64,000 nucleotides of DNA from Bizionia saleffrena (GCF_008086175.1 NZ_VSKM01000001.1:124001-188000); one strand, 5' to 3'. Positions 20,889 through 30,595 are shown, counted from the first letter of the stretch. The notes: a model not told the origin generated them from the sequence alone. Made by a program: numbers and translations.

Positions 20889-22139
20889 TCAAATTTTAAA
20901 TATTTCTTTTTGTAAAAGCTCTAAAGCCTTATTAACAGACTTGTTCACGACTCTTTCACGATTGCTTCCTAATTCAAATTTTTGAGAAAAAACACCGTTT
21001 TCTGTCGCTAAAGCAATAAAAACGGTTCCCACTTCGGCCTCCGAGTCGCCTTTTGCTGGTCCGGCATTACCCGTTGTAGACAGTGCAAAATCACTTTTAT
21101 ACAATACTCTTGCTTTTTGCGCCATCACTTCTGCAACTTCGGCACTCACCACCGAGTGTGTTGTGATTAGTATTTCTGGCACGCCTAAGATATCTATTTT
21201 ACTTTGAGTAGCATATGTTACCACACCGCCTTTAAAGTAAGCTGAAGCTCCTGAATGCGACGTAAACAATTCTGCTATTTTTCCACCTGTACAACTTTCG
21301 GCCAAAGCAAGTGTTTTTCCTAATTTAGTCAGTTGTTTTGCAATCACCACTTCCAAATCGCCATCTTCTTCTTCAATACCAATATATTCGGTTTTTATTA
21401 AGGGTATTACTTTTTGTATCTCGGCATCAACGGCGCGTGTTATACTTTCAAGATCGGCTCCTATTGCCGATAAACGCAATCTCACTTTTCCGAAATTTGG
21501 CAAATACGCTAATTTTATAAAAATAGGTAAATTAGTCTCCCATTCTTCAATTTTTTCAGCAAGCATACTTTCTCCAATGCCGTAAGTTATTAGTGTTTTA
21601 TGAAGAATAGACGGCCGTTTGTATTTATTTTTTAACTTCGGAATGACTTCATTTTCCATCAATAATTTCATCTCATAGGGCACACCAGGTAGCGAGATAA
21701 ATACTTTATTATTTTTCTCTATCCACATTCCAGGAGCGCTCCCCACAGTATTCATTAAGACTTGTGATTGCGATGGCATTAATGCTTGATCTAAGTTTAC
21801 TTGCTGCATAGGTTGCTTCACGTAATCCCGCCACAACCGTTCAATATTAATAGTCACCGCTTCATTTCTAACCAAGTGATCATTAAAATAATCGCAAATA
21901 GTGTGTTTTGTAATATCGTCTTTTGTAGGCCCCAAACCGCCCGTTACAATTATAATATCAGCATTCGCTTCTGCTGCGGATAACGCTTTCAAAATATGCG
22001 CTCGATCGTCTTGAATGGAAGTGATTTGATAAACTGAAACACCAACGGAATTAAGTATTTTTCCAATAAATGCTGAGTTCGTGTCGACAATTTGTCCGAT
22101 TAGAATTTCGTCTCCAATAGTTATAATTTCTGCTTGCAT
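20889..22139 (-). CDS. cinA: CinA family protein (competence/damage-inducible, NMN deamidase-like)
   Basis: 416 residues. The N-terminal MoCF-like domain (about 1-170) includes EIITIGDEIL, TGGLGPTKDD and GSAPGM. The C-terminal CinA domain (about 255-416) includes LAESCTGGKIAE and STTGNAGP. Family members are NMN deamidases and/or ADP-ribose pyrophosphatases in pyridine nucleotide recycling; which activity applies here is not readable. It is the last gene of the FAH-Hpt-cinA operon, starting three bases after the Hpt stop. Confidence 0.93.
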   Translation of the reverse strand: MQAEIITIGDEILIGQIVDTNSAFIGKILNSVGVSVYQITSIQDDRAHILKALSAAEANADIIIVTGGLGPTKDDITKHTICDYFNDHLVRNEAVTINIERLWRDYVKQPMQQVNLDQALMPSQSQVLMNTVGSAPGMWIEKNNKVFISLPGVPYEMKLLMENEVIPKLKNKYKRPSILHKTLITYGIGESMLAEKIEEWETNLPIFIKLAYLPNFGKVRLRLSAIGADLESITRAVDAEIQKVIPLIKTEYIGIEEEDGDLEVVIAKQLTKLGKTLALAESCTGGKIAELFTSHSGASAYFKGGVVTYATQSKIDILGVPEILITTHSVVSAEVAEVMAQKARVLYKSDFALSTTGNAGPAKGDSEAEVGTVFIALATENGVFSQKFELGSNRERVVNKSVNKALELLQKEIFKI

Positions 22140-22142
22140 TAA

Positions 22143-22484
22143 TTACAAATTAAAATCTGTTTTTAATTCTTCTGCTGCGGCATCAATAGCTTTTAATACC
22201 TTATGAAGTTGCATAGATACATCTTCATTTCTTTTTTCGTCTTTTCCCCAATCTTGAATATCGACAAGCTCGTTTAAAACCCCTAATTCGAACACATCGA
22301 TAGTGGGTTTCATCTTGTGCGCCGTTTGATAGGTTAGCATATAATTTTCATTCTCTACCGCTTCTTTTAATGTATTTGCATCGGCTGGCACTTCCTCTAA
22401 AAAAGTCTGTGCTAAAGCCTCTAAAAATTCCTGGTCATTATCGGCTAACTCTCTTAGGCGATTTAATTTATAGTTATTCTCCAT
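22143..22484 (-). CDS. Stand-alone Hpt (histidine phosphotransfer) domain protein
   Basis: 113 residues, all-helical. The phosphorylatable His is in TAHKMKPTIDVF (about residue 57), replacing the usual AHxLKG pattern with AHKMKP as in other Flavobacteria. No kinase or receiver domain is present and no two-component gene is adjacent, so partners are unknown. The start codon overlaps the stop of the upstream FAH gene by one base (TAATG), which implies coupled translation. Confidence 0.88.
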   Translation of the reverse strand: MENNYKLNRLRELADNDQEFLEALAQTFLEEVPADANTLKEAVENENYMLTYQTAHKMKPTIDVFELGVLNELVDIQDWGKDEKRNEDVSMQLHKVLKAIDAAAEELKTDFNL

Positions 22485-23095
22485 TATTTTACTGTAATTG
22501 AAAACATTTCGTTTTGTTCCATATAGCCTTTTAATTTATCGTTGGTTTTCACTCTACCAACGCCAGAAGGTGTGCCCGTAAAGATAATATCTCCAATCTT
22601 TAAAGTGAAATATTTAGAGACATATTCTATAATCTCATCAATTTTCCAAAGCATAAATTTGGTATTACCTTTTTGTACAACCTCATCGTTTTTTTGAAGA
22701 GAAAAGTTAATATTGTTGAGATCTTCGTAGTCACTTTTAGACCTCCATTTGCCAATTACCGCAGCACCATCAAACGCTTTTGCTTTTTCCCACGGCAGGC
22801 CTTTGTCTTTTAATTTCTGCTGTACATCGCGCGCTGTGAAATCTATTCCCAATCCGATTTCGTCATAATATTTGGGAGCGAATTTTTTATCGATGTATTT
22901 TCCTACCTTATTGATTTTTACTAAGATTTCAACTTCGTGATGCACATCGTCTGAAAAATCCGGTATAAAAAACGGTTGTTTTTTTAATAAAATCGCAGTA
23001 TCAGGTTTTAAAAAAACGACAGGTTCTGTGGGCTTTTCGTTTTTAAGTTCTGCTATGTGTTCGGTATAATTTCTACCTATACAAATTAGTTTCAT
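22484..23095 (-). CDS. Fumarylacetoacetate hydrolase family protein
   Basis: 203 residues. A compact single-domain FAH fold: MKLICIGRNYTEHIAELKN, PVVFLKPDTA, HHEVEILVKI with the metal-binding Glu pair, and DIIFTGTPSGVG. Members act as oxaloacetate or acylpyruvate hydrolases or decarboxylases using Mg or Mn; the substrate here is unknown. It is the first gene of an operon with Hpt and cinA. A YcgM/FAHD1-like acylpyruvase is the closest general description. Confidence 0.92.
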   Translation of the reverse strand: MKLICIGRNYTEHIAELKNEKPTEPVVFLKPDTAILLKKQPFFIPDFSDDVHHEVEILVKINKVGKYIDKKFAPKYYDEIGLGIDFTARDVQQKLKDKGLPWEKAKAFDGAAVIGKWRSKSDYEDLNNINFSLQKNDEVVQKGNTKFMLWKIDEIIEYVSKYFTLKIGDIIFTGTPSGVGRVKTNDKLKGYMEQNEMFSITVK

Positions 23096-23234
23096 AATTA
23101 TTAAGAATTAGCAATACTATAGTGGTTTACTTATTTAAATTCAGTTCGTAGGCTTTAAGTGTAGAGACACGTTAACTCTAATAGTGTTAACTCGCCGTGG
23201 CTTCAACGCAATTAAAATAAGGCATAAGTATTTT

Positions 23235-24008
23235 TTAAATTTTATTGTTGAATGCGCGTAATTTAATAGCCGTTAACACTTTTTTGGTATATAACGGAAA
23301 ATCGGCATTTAATAACCACCCAAAATAACCAGGTTCTTTTTCTAAAACACTCACTACGGCTTTACCTTTATGTTTCCCAAAAGAGAAGCACTCCACGCCT
23401 TCTTTATTAAAATTTATAAAGCCTGCAAAATCTGCAAACTTTTTGTGTGCACTAAACTCTGATAAAAACGCCGTATCGTTTTCGACATCATCATAACGCT
23501 CTATTTGCGCTTTCAAAACTTCGTACGTTGCGTTTGTATCTGCCTCGGCAGAATGGGCGTTTTCTAAACTTTCGTTGCAGTAAAACTGATATGCGGCGCC
23601 TAAGGTGCGTTTTTCCATTTTATGAAAAATAGTTTGCACATCGATAGCGACTCTGTTTTTCATATTAAAATCGATATCTGCCCGAAGCATTTCTTCTGCT
23701 AAAAGCGGAATATCAAATCGGTTTGAGTTAAACCCGGCAAGATCACAATCTTTAATCATTGCATTAATATCTTTCGACAAGGCCTTAAACGTAGGTTCAT
23801 TAGCGACTTTTTCGTTAGTAATACCGTGTATTTCGGTGGTTTCTGCGGGTATTGGCATTTCTGGGTTTACCAGCCACGTTTTACTTTCTTTATTGCCATT
23901 AGGAAACACTTTTAAGATTGAAATTTCTACGACGCGATCCTTAGAAATATTAACACCTGTAGTTTCTAAATCGAAAAAACAAATGGGCTTTTTGAGATTT
24001 AATTCCAT
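23235..24008 (-). CDS. DEDDh 3'-5' exonuclease (DNA polymerase III epsilon-like)
   Basis: 257 residues from the ATG at 24008. An in-frame start at 24068 would add 20 residues, but a promoter element at 24030-24037 lies inside that extension. Exo I FFDLETTG (D13, E15), Exo II GFNSNRFDIPLL and Exo III HSAEADTNAT give a complete DEDDh site. About 90 C-terminal residues (FGKHKGKAVVSVLEKEPGYFGW) form an added domain resembling the DUF3820-like GKYKGK module. Likely roles are repair or proofreading; it is not fused to a polymerase. Confidence 0.9.
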   Translation of the reverse strand: MELNLKKPICFFDLETTGVNISKDRVVEISILKVFPNGNKESKTWLVNPEMPIPAETTEIHGITNEKVANEPTFKALSKDINAMIKDCDLAGFNSNRFDIPLLAEEMLRADIDFNMKNRVAIDVQTIFHKMEKRTLGAAYQFYCNESLENAHSAEADTNATYEVLKAQIERYDDVENDTAFLSEFSAHKKFADFAGFINFNKEGVECFSFGKHKGKAVVSVLEKEPGYFGWLLNADFPLYTKKVLTAIKLRAFNNKI

Positions 24009-24029
24009 GTAATTGTAATATGATTTCTG

Positions 24030-24037
24030 CAAATATA
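24030..24037 (-). promoter_or_regulatory. -7 promoter element of the exonuclease gene
   Basis: The minus strand reads TATATTTG, a consensus match, 21 bases upstream of the ATG at 24008. Its position inside the longer frame argues for the shorter start. Confidence 0.6.
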
Positions 24038-24116
24038 ATTTTATTATGTTACTTTTACTTGTAAGCATTTTATAAATATGAAAACTTTAAGCTTATACTC
24101 TAAAAATTAATTGATA

Positions 24117-24689
24117 ATGATAATTCGAAAAGCCACAAGAAAAGATTCAGATACCATCGCCACATTATTATTACTTGCAATGGAAGATATTACCTATAAA
24201 CTAGTCACCGAGAATGACTACGATAAAGCGAGACGCTTTTTGAAATACTTTATTGAGCAAGAAAATAATCAATATTCTTACGAAAACTGTACTGTTGTTG
24301 AAGCCGACACGGTAATCATCGCGGCCGTAAACATTTATGATGGCGGACAATTAGAAACCTTGCGCGCTCCTATTATTAAATATATTAAAACGTTTTATAA
24401 CTCGCAATTACACATTGAAAACGAGACCCAAAATGGGGAATTTTATATTGATGCCTTAGGTGTTTGTAAAACACACCAAGGTCAAGGTATTGGCTCGAAG
24501 CTTTTACAACATTTAATTCAGGAATATGTTGTAAATCGCAAAGAAACCCTAGGATTGTTAGTCGATAAAAGAAACCTCAATGCTAAAAAGCTTTACTTAA
24601 AATTGGGTTTTAAGCCAGTAGGGGAAAAAGAACTTTTAAGTTACCATTTAGACCATTTACAAATAAGACATCAAGAATTACAATCTTAA
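24117..24689 (+). CDS. GNAT family N-acetyltransferase
   Basis: 190 residues from the ATG at 24117; the codon at 24111 is TTG and adds only two residues. The acetyl-CoA motif A appears as LGVCKTHQGQGIGSKLLQHL (Q-x-x-G-x-G) near residues 118-137, followed by NLNAKKLYLKLGFKPVG motif B. The N-terminal IRKATRKDSDTIATLLL is typical of GNAT. The substrate is unknown. A thioesterase gene follows after 34 bases, possibly cotranscribed. Confidence 0.9.
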   Translation: MIIRKATRKDSDTIATLLLLAMEDITYKLVTENDYDKARRFLKYFIEQENNQYSYENCTVVEADTVIIAAVNIYDGGQLETLRAPIIKYIKTFYNSQLHIENETQNGEFYIDALGVCKTHQGQGIGSKLLQHLIQEYVVNRKETLGLLVDKRNLNAKKLYLKLGFKPVGEKELLSYHLDHLQIRHQELQS

Positions 24690-24723
24690 AACGGCAAAAA
24701 ACTAAGCCTAAAACGACTTAATT

Positions 24724-25107
24724 ATGACTATAGAAGAACGCATAAAACATTCTGAAACCATTATTTTCAAAGCGGTTTTCCCAAACACAACGAACCATTA
24801 CGACACCTTATTTGGTGGCACTGCAATGCAACTTATGGACGAAACTGCTTTTATTGCCGCCACTCGATTTAGCCGTCAGCGTATGGTAACGGTAAGTAGC
24901 GATAAAATAGATTTCAAAAAAGCAATTCCTGCAGGAACTATTATAGAATTAAAAGGAAAAGTAGCGTACTTAGGCAACACAAGCTTAAAAGTAAAAGTTG
25001 ATATTTATGTCGAAGAAATGTACTCAGACTCTAGAGAAAAAGCAGTTTCAGGAGAATTTACGTTTGTCGCTATCGATAAAGACAAAAAACCTATAAAGAT
25101 TATTTAA
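24724..25107 (+). CDS. Acyl-CoA thioesterase (hotdog fold, cytosolic type)
   Basis: 127 residues, one hotdog domain. TNHYDTLFGGTAMQLMDETA carries the conserved GG and catalytic Asp region, followed by RQRMVTVSSDKIDFKKAI and the strand GKVAYLGNTSLKVKV. The family hydrolyses medium- to long-chain acyl-CoA. It is the second gene after the GNAT acetyltransferase and is followed by a strong terminator. Confidence 0.92.
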   Translation: MTIEERIKHSETIIFKAVFPNTTNHYDTLFGGTAMQLMDETAFIAATRFSRQRMVTVSSDKIDFKKAIPAGTIIELKGKVAYLGNTSLKVKVDIYVEEMYSDSREKAVSGEFTFVAIDKDKKPIKII

Positions 25108-25131
25108 AATAGAATACATACTCTATTACAT

Positions 25132-25165
25132 AAAAAAAGCACAGTTTTAAAACTGTGCTTTTTTT
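25132..25165. terminator. Bidirectional terminator between thioesterase and E2 genes
   Basis: A nearly perfect 17-bp inverted repeat with core GCACAGTTTT / AAAACTGTGC, flanked by seven A and seven T. It lies between two convergent genes and should stop transcription both ways. Confidence 0.9.
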
Positions 25166-25194
25166 ATGCAATTTCTTTGTTATACTAATCAGTA

Positions 25195-26496
25195 TTACAT
25201 TTCTCTTTTAGCATCCCATGCTTCCAAGTAATCCTTTACAGCTTTAACAAATTGTCCGCCAAGCGCACCATTTACAACTCTATGATCGTACGAATGCGAT
25301 AAGAACATTTTATAACGGATACCAATAAAATCACCCTCTGGAGTTTCTATAACGGCAGGCACTTTACGTATGGCACCTAACGCTAAAATCCCTACTTGTG
25401 GCTGATTAATAATTGGAGTCCCCATGATACTTCCGAAGGTACCTACATTTGTTACTGTGTACGTCCCGCCTTGAATATCGTCTGGTTTTAATTTATTCTC
25501 TCTCGCTCTTCTAGCTAAGTCATTAACCTGTTTGGTCATTCCAACCAAATTAAGCTGATCTGCATTTTTAATTACCGGAACAATTAAATCGCCACTTGGC
25601 AAAGCTGCAGCCATACCCAAGTTAATATTTTTCTTCTTGATAATTTTGTCACCTTGAAGTGAAATATTCATCATTGGGAAATCGCGTAACGCTTTTGCAA
25701 TCGCTTCCATAAATATTGGAGTAAACGTTAAGTTTTCTCCTTCGCGCTTCATAAAGCTATCTTTTACTTTCTTTCTCCAATTCCAGATTGTCGTCACATC
25801 GGCTTCAATAAAACTTTGCACGTGAGCACTTTTCTGAACAGATTCTACCATATAATGAGCAACTAATTTACCCATTCTAGTCATTTCAATAATTTCATCG
25901 TCACCACTTGCAACGACAGGAGCCACTTGTTTCGCTGGCGCTTGTTTTGGTACCGACGTTGTTGGTGCCACAGCCGGAGTTGGTTTAGAGTCTTTATTTT
26001 CTAAATACGAAATCATATCATTTTTGGTAACACGACCCTCTTTTCCTGTTCCAGTAACCGCATCTAATTCTGATTGCGAGATACCTTCTTGTTTTGCCAT
26101 ATTTTTAACTAACGGCGAATAAAAACGACCGTCGTTAGAGGCTATTGGCGCGGCTGTTTCTTGTGCAGAAGTTACCGTTTGCTCTACGTCCTTAGTTTGC
26201 GCAGGCGCTTCTGTTGTAGTCTCTTTTGGCGCTTCGGTAGTTGCACTACCCTCTCCTTCTGTTTCTATAATTGCTATGGTTTGTCCTACTTGAACAACAT
26301 CGTCGACATTAAATAGTTTTTCAACTAAAACACCGTCCACCTCACTTGGGACTTCACTATCTACTTTATCGGTAGCGATTTCTAACACTGCTTCGTCTGC
26401 TTCAATAGTATCACCAACTTCTTTAAGCCAAGAGGTTATAGTTGCTTCCGCAACACTTTCTCCCATTTTTGGTAACTTAAGTTCAAATCTTGCCAT
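25195..26496 (-). CDS. Dihydrolipoamide acyltransferase (E2 of a 2-oxo acid dehydrogenase)
   Basis: 433 residues. One N-terminal lipoyl domain (1-78; EIATDKVDSE with the lipoylated Lys), a Thr/Ala/Pro-rich linker, a peripheral-subunit-binding domain (about 128-165; SPLVKNMAKQEG and GTGKEGRVTKNDM), a second Ala/Pro linker, and the catalytic domain from about 205. In the catalytic motif the His and Arg are present (DHRVVNG), but the usual Asp of HxxxDG is Asn. EIATDKVDSE favours a branched-chain or 2-oxoglutarate type over pyruvate. No E1 or E3 gene is adjacent. Confidence 0.93.
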   Translation of the reverse strand: MARFELKLPKMGESVAEATITSWLKEVGDTIEADEAVLEIATDKVDSEVPSEVDGVLVEKLFNVDDVVQVGQTIAIIETEGEGSATTEAPKETTTEAPAQTKDVEQTVTSAQETAAPIASNDGRFYSPLVKNMAKQEGISQSELDAVTGTGKEGRVTKNDMISYLENKDSKPTPAVAPTTSVPKQAPAKQVAPVVASGDDEIIEMTRMGKLVAHYMVESVQKSAHVQSFIEADVTTIWNWRKKVKDSFMKREGENLTFTPIFMEAIAKALRDFPMMNISLQGDKIIKKKNINLGMAAALPSGDLIVPVIKNADQLNLVGMTKQVNDLARRARENKLKPDDIQGGTYTVTNVGTFGSIMGTPIINQPQVGILALGAIRKVPAVIETPEGDFIGIRYKMFLSHSYDHRVVNGALGGQFVKAVKDYLEAWDAKREM

Positions 26497-26533
26497 ATCA
26501 ATAATTTATAGGTCTGTTTTCTTTTTTAGAGTG

Positions 26534-26541
26534 CAAAATTA
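26534..26541 (-). promoter_or_regulatory. -7 promoter element of the E2 gene
   Basis: The minus strand reads TAATTTTG, a consensus match, 37 bases upstream of the E2 ATG. It lies in the gap after the GT2 gene. Confidence 0.6.
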
Positions 26542-26602
26542 ATAAAAAATAGTCGATTTCTTTCACTATTCAATATAATTCTGCTGTTATAGTTTTGTTA
26601 TT

Positions 26603-27706
26603 TTAGTATTTAAAAGCAATAACTTCCCCTCTAGATTTCGAAGAATTACTTCCGAGGATAAAATTAGAGTTTTTAGGTAGAATTTTAAAAGTGAAATTTT
26701 TATTCTTATCAGAACCCGAAATCACACTAATTATTTCACTGAAAGTCAAATAATTAGCATCAAAAATAATTTCAGAATTGGGCGTAGCTTGAGTAAGCTG
26801 TTCAATTTGTTTCACCGGAAACGGAAAGCGCGCAGTATAATCATTCTTACCATTTGAAGCGCAGACAAAAATGGCCTCCTTTTTTAATTCTATTGAAGGT
26901 TTTTCGGCATTTAAAAGACTTGCCATTTGGATACCCAACCACAAAAACCCATTAAAAACTAGATTACTTTTAAAGTGTTTTTTGTAAAAAATTTGCATCG
27001 CTCCGTAAAAACGCTTGGCATACACCTTATCTTTTAACGTACTTTCTCCTTTGTAATGTATTACCGTTGTTTTACCAAAATAATAGTTAGTGTAACCTGC
27101 TTTTAGCACTTTATAAGACAAATCGATATCCTCGCCATACATAAAGTAATCTTCATCAAACCCGTTAACTTCATTGTAAACCGCGTATTTCATGAGCATA
27201 AAAGCGCCGACAAAAACAGGCGTTTCGCCTACGGCATCTTGGCCTAAAGAATGCACATAATATGTGGTATCTCGTCCAAGCATTTTACTAATCGCCACTT
27301 TAGGCGTTGGAATATGGCGCTTACTCTCAGGAAGAAATTGCCCGCTACCATCTACCAATTTACACCCAACAATACCTAAATTAGTTTTAGTATTGGCGTA
27401 CTCTAAAATACTACTGAACGTTGTTTCGCCAACCACCGTATCGGGATTTAGAATACAAATATACTCGCCTTTCGCTCTTTTAAATCCCAGATTATTGCCT
27501 TTCGAAAACCCTGAATTTTCCTTATTTTCAATTAAGATAACATTAGGAAATTTATCTCTCACTATGGCACAACTATCGTCTTGAGAATTATTATCGACCA
27601 CAATAATTTCGGCGTCGATAGATGAAATAGCTGCTTCCACACTTTGTAGACACACTTCTAAAAAGTAACGCACATTGTAATTTAATATGATAATAGACAG
27701 CTTCAA
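26603..27706 (-). CDS. Family 2 glycosyltransferase
   Basis: 367 residues. GT-A fold: LSIIILNYNVRYFLEVCLQSV at the start, IIVVDNNSQDDS, NSGFSKGNNLGF, CILNPDTVV with the DxD-like Asp, and GAFMLMKYAVY followed by DEDYFMYGEDIDLSYK. This is the rhamnosyltransferase-like pattern common in cell-surface polysaccharide synthesis. A membrane-associated stretch near residue 255 (FLWLGIQMAS) is weak. It starts seven bases after recR and is probably cotranscribed with it. Acceptor and sugar are unknown. Confidence 0.93.
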   Translation of the reverse strand: MKLSIIILNYNVRYFLEVCLQSVEAAISSIDAEIIVVDNNSQDDSCAIVRDKFPNVILIENKENSGFSKGNNLGFKRAKGEYICILNPDTVVGETTFSSILEYANTKTNLGIVGCKLVDGSGQFLPESKRHIPTPKVAISKMLGRDTTYYVHSLGQDAVGETPVFVGAFMLMKYAVYNEVNGFDEDYFMYGEDIDLSYKVLKAGYTNYYFGKTTVIHYKGESTLKDKVYAKRFYGAMQIFYKKHFKSNLVFNGFLWLGIQMASLLNAEKPSIELKKEAIFVCASNGKNDYTARFPFPVKQIEQLTQATPNSEIIFDANYLTFSEIISVISGSDKNKNFTFKILPKNSNFILGSNSSKSRGEVIAFKY

Positions 27707-27713
27707 ATGCAGG

Positions 27714-28331
27714 TTATTGTTTTAATGAAGCCTCGAAAGGAATACGGTTTAATATGCTTCGTCCTAAGGTAATTTCATCGGCATATTCTAATTCATCTCC
27801 TACTGAAATTCCTCTGGCAATCGTAGACGTTTTAACCTCCAATCCTTGAATCTGTTTAAAAATATAAAAGTTTGTAGTATCGCCTTCCATTGTAGAACTC
27901 AGTGCAAAAATGAGTTCTTTTACGTGTCCTGCTTTTACTTTTTCGACTAACGTTACGATGTTTAAATCGTGCGGACCAACGCCGTCTATTGGCGATATCT
28001 TTCCGCCTAAAACGTGATAAATCCCCTTGTGAGAAGCTGTGTTTTCTATGGCCATTACATCGCGAATATCTTCTACAACGCAAATAATTTCTTTGTCGCG
28101 AAGCACACTCGAGCAGATCTCACAAATATCGACATCGCTTAAATTATGGCACGATTTACAGAATTTTAAATCGTTTCGCATAGCGCTTAAAGCTGTTGTT
28201 AACCCTTGCGTTTGCTCTTTTGGCTGACGTAATAAGTGCAACACCAAACGCAACGCTGTACGCTTACCAATACCTGGTAATTGCGATACTTCGCCGACTG
28301 CTTTTTCTAAAAGTTTAGATGAAAATTCCAT
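27714..28331 (-). CDS. recR: Recombination mediator RecR
   Basis: 205 residues from the ATG at 28331; an upstream TTG at 28370 would add 13 atypical residues. The helix-hairpin-helix [13 protein letters not shown] lies near residue 15, the C4 zinc finger is [16 protein letters not shown] near 57-72, and the Toprim domain has [12 protein letters not shown] and LGGKISP. RecR acts with RecO and RecF in loading RecA at gaps. Normal length. Confidence 0.97.
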   Translation of the reverse strand: MEFSSKLLEKAVGEVSQLPGIGKRTALRLVLHLLRQPKEQTQGLTTALSAMRNDLKFCKSCHNLSDVDICEICSSVLRDKEIICVVEDIRDVMAIENTASHKGIYHVLGGKISPIDGVGPHDLNIVTLVEKVKAGHVKELIFALSSTMEGDTTNFYIFKQIQGLEVKTSTIARGISVGDELEYADEITLGRSILNRIPFEASLKQ

Positions 28332-28422
28332 GGTTGCGAATTTACTACTTTTTAAACTTTTGCCGTACAATAGCGGTCTATATTTTAATCCGTTTTTTAA
28401 AGCGGTGCAACCAACTTATTTG

Positions 28423-28430
28423 TATTTTTG
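28423..28430 (+). promoter_or_regulatory. -7 promoter element of the sodium:solute symporter
   Basis: TATTTTTG, a consensus match, ending 24 bases before the ATG at 28455. It overlaps the TTG (28428) that would start a longer frame, so the ATG is preferred. Confidence 0.65.
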
Positions 28431-28454
28431 GCGCACCGAAATTTATCTAAAACA

Positions 28455-29915
28455 ATGTCTGCAACTCAAATTATACTTTTAATTGCCGCTTACTTTGGCG
28501 TTTTAATGTTAATATCGTATCTCACTGGAAAAGAAGATTCTAACGCTGCTTTTTTTAAAGCTAATAAATCGGCGCCTTGGTATTTAGTTGCCTTTGGGAT
28601 GATTGGAGCGTCACTTTCTGGTGTCACTTTTATTTCGGTTCCTGGCGCAGTAGAAACGAAACAGTTTGGTTATTTTCAAGTTGTTTTAGGTTATTTTTTC
28701 GGATATATTGTTATCGCCTATGTTTTGCTTCCCCTGTATTACAAAATGAATTTAACATCCATTTACACGTATTTAAAAGAGCGGTTTGGCGTGACGAGTT
28801 ATAAAACGGGTTCGGTTGCCTTTTTAATTTCGCGTACTGTTGGGGCAGCATTTAGACTGTTTTTAGTGGCTAAAGTATTGCAGTTACTTATTTTCGACCA
28901 GTTTGGAATTCCGTTTCCAATTACTGTTATTTTTACGATTGCTTTAATTTGGTTGTACACCTTTAAAGGTGGTATTAAAACCATCATTTTCACCGATACG
29001 CTTCAAACGCTGTTCATGCTTATTTCTGTGGTGGTTACTATTTCATTTTTAGCTTCTGCTTTAGATTTAAATAGTGTTTCAGCTATAATATCGAATGTAA
29101 AAGAGAGCGAAATGAGCAAAATCTTGTTTCTAGACGACGTTAATGATGCACAGTTCTTTATAAAAAGTTTTCTTGCGGGTATGTTTATTACTATCACTAT
29201 GACCGGTTTGGACCAAGATATGATGCAAAAAAACTTAACCTGCCGAAACTTAAAAGACGCACAAAAGAATATGCTCGTTTTTAGTGTGGTGTTGGTTTTT
29301 GTGAATATTCTGTTTCTAGCTTTAGGCTTACTACTTACGCAATACGCGCAACAGAATGGTATTACAGCTAATAAAGACGATTTATTTCCTACCATTGCAA
29401 TGCTCCCAGAGATTGGTTTGGTAACTTCTGCTTTCTTTTTACTAGGATTGATTGCAGCCGCATATTCTAGTGCAGATTCGGCTTTAACCTCGCTAACCAC
29501 TTCTTTTTGTATTGATATTATTGATTTAGAGAAGAAGCCAGAGAATCAGCAGAAAAGAATAAGAAAGCAAGTCCATATAGTAGTCAGTATCCTTTTAATT
29601 ATCGTCATCATTTTATTCGATACAATTTTTAAAGACGTTTCTGTTATCTGGGAATTATTTAAAGCAGCCGGGTATACTTACGGTCCGTTATTAGGTTTAT
29701 TCGCCTTTGGTATTTACACCAAAAAGCAAATAAAAGACCAATACGTGTGGATTATAGCCCTTTTAGCGCCACTGGTTTCGTATGTTTTAAATAGCTACTC
29801 TATGCAATTGTTTAACGGGTACCAAATTGGTTTCGAAATTTTAATTGTAAACGGTGTAATTATGGCTTTAGGCTTATTACTTATTTCTAAAAAAAAGAAC
29901 ATTAAACCGATTTAA
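28455..29915 (+). CDS. Sodium:solute symporter (SSS family)
   Basis: 486 residues from the ATG at 28455. About 13 membrane segments, the first at residues 3-20. The signatures [16 protein letters not shown] near 48-63, LRERFG-like [20 protein letters not shown] and [21 protein letters not shown] in TM8 carry the Na-binding Ser/Thr. Family members transport sugars, amino acids, vitamins or acids; the substrate is not identifiable. The stop codon overlaps that of the convergent CoA-binding gene. Confidence 0.93.
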   Translation: MSATQIILLIAAYFGVLMLISYLTGKEDSNAAFFKANKSAPWYLVAFGMIGASLSGVTFISVPGAVETKQFGYFQVVLGYFFGYIVIAYVLLPLYYKMNLTSIYTYLKERFGVTSYKTGSVAFLISRTVGAAFRLFLVAKVLQLLIFDQFGIPFPITVIFTIALIWLYTFKGGIKTIIFTDTLQTLFMLISVVVTISFLASALDLNSVSAIISNVKESEMSKILFLDDVNDAQFFIKSFLAGMFITITMTGLDQDMMQKNLTCRNLKDAQKNMLVFSVVLVFVNILFLALGLLLTQYAQQNGITANKDDLFPTIAMLPEIGLVTSAFFLLGLIAAAYSSADSALTSLTTSFCIDIIDLEKKPENQQKRIRKQVHIVVSILLIIVIILFDTIFKDVSVIWELFKAAGYTYGPLLGLFAFGIYTKKQIKDQYVWIIALLAPLVSYVLNSYSMQLFNGYQIGFEILIVNGVIMALGLLLISKKKNIKPI

Positions 29916-30274
29916 TACTGATGCGTTGATAATAAGACGAGTGTACACGCTATTTCAACGTCAATATTATTACGTTTCAAAAGATCGTAAAATTCCGGAT
30001 TTTCTGTGCCCGGATTAAAAATAACGCGCTTAGGGTTTAAACCTATTATGTAGCGGTAATAGTCTTCTTGTCGATTAGGATTTAAATACAAGGTTACCGT
30101 ATCTATATTTTTATAGTCTTTTAAATCGACATCTATGGAGACACCTTTAATGTCGCCCCCTCGCAAACCAATAGCCACGGTCTCGTGTTTGTAATTGGTT
30201 AATTTCTGAATAGCCATATTAGAATATCTAATCGGTTTTAGAGAAGCACCTATTACTAGTGTTTTTTTACTCAT
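29912..30274 (-). CDS. CoA-binding (YccU-like) domain protein
   Basis: 120 residues from the ATG at 30274; a GTG at 30310 would add twelve unlikely residues. A single Rossmann-like CoA-binding domain: [17 protein letters not shown] with the conserved [23 protein letters not shown] and [13 protein letters not shown]. The related domain occurs in succinyl-CoA ligase; stand-alone members have no firm function. It converges with the symporter gene and shares four bases (TTAA) that form both stop codons. Confidence 0.88.
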   Translation of the reverse strand: MSKKTLVIGASLKPIRYSNMAIQKLTNYKHETVAIGLRGGDIKGVSIDVDLKDYKNIDTVTLYLNPNRQEDYYRYIIGLNPKRVIFNPGTENPEFYDLLKRNNIDVEIACTLVLLSTHQY

Positions 30275-30595
30275 ATAATATCTATTTAAATTAGGGTTCT
30301 TGGGTTTCACTATTTCAATGTAATAAAAAGAGTGTTACACCTACTAAATGTAATAGACTTTTGTAAAAAATCAAATAAAAAATTGTAAAAATATAATATC
30401 GGTTAATTAGCCTTAATTACCTGGTTGCAAAGTCATCGTTAGTGTTAAGTATGCGTATAGAAAAGGAAACCTAGAGCTTAATCGGCTTCAGATTTCTAAT
30501 TTTTTGTAGACTTTTTAGTACTAAAGTAAACTTAATACTAAGTTAAACTTGTCCCAAACCTCTATAAATGAGAATACCACTCGTGTTTCTTACCT

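Noticed and set aside
23155-23210. GTTAAC repeats upstream of the exonuclease/FAH interval
   Set aside because: GTTAAC is itself a palindrome; two copies in AT-rich DNA without further symmetry are not convincing as an operator.
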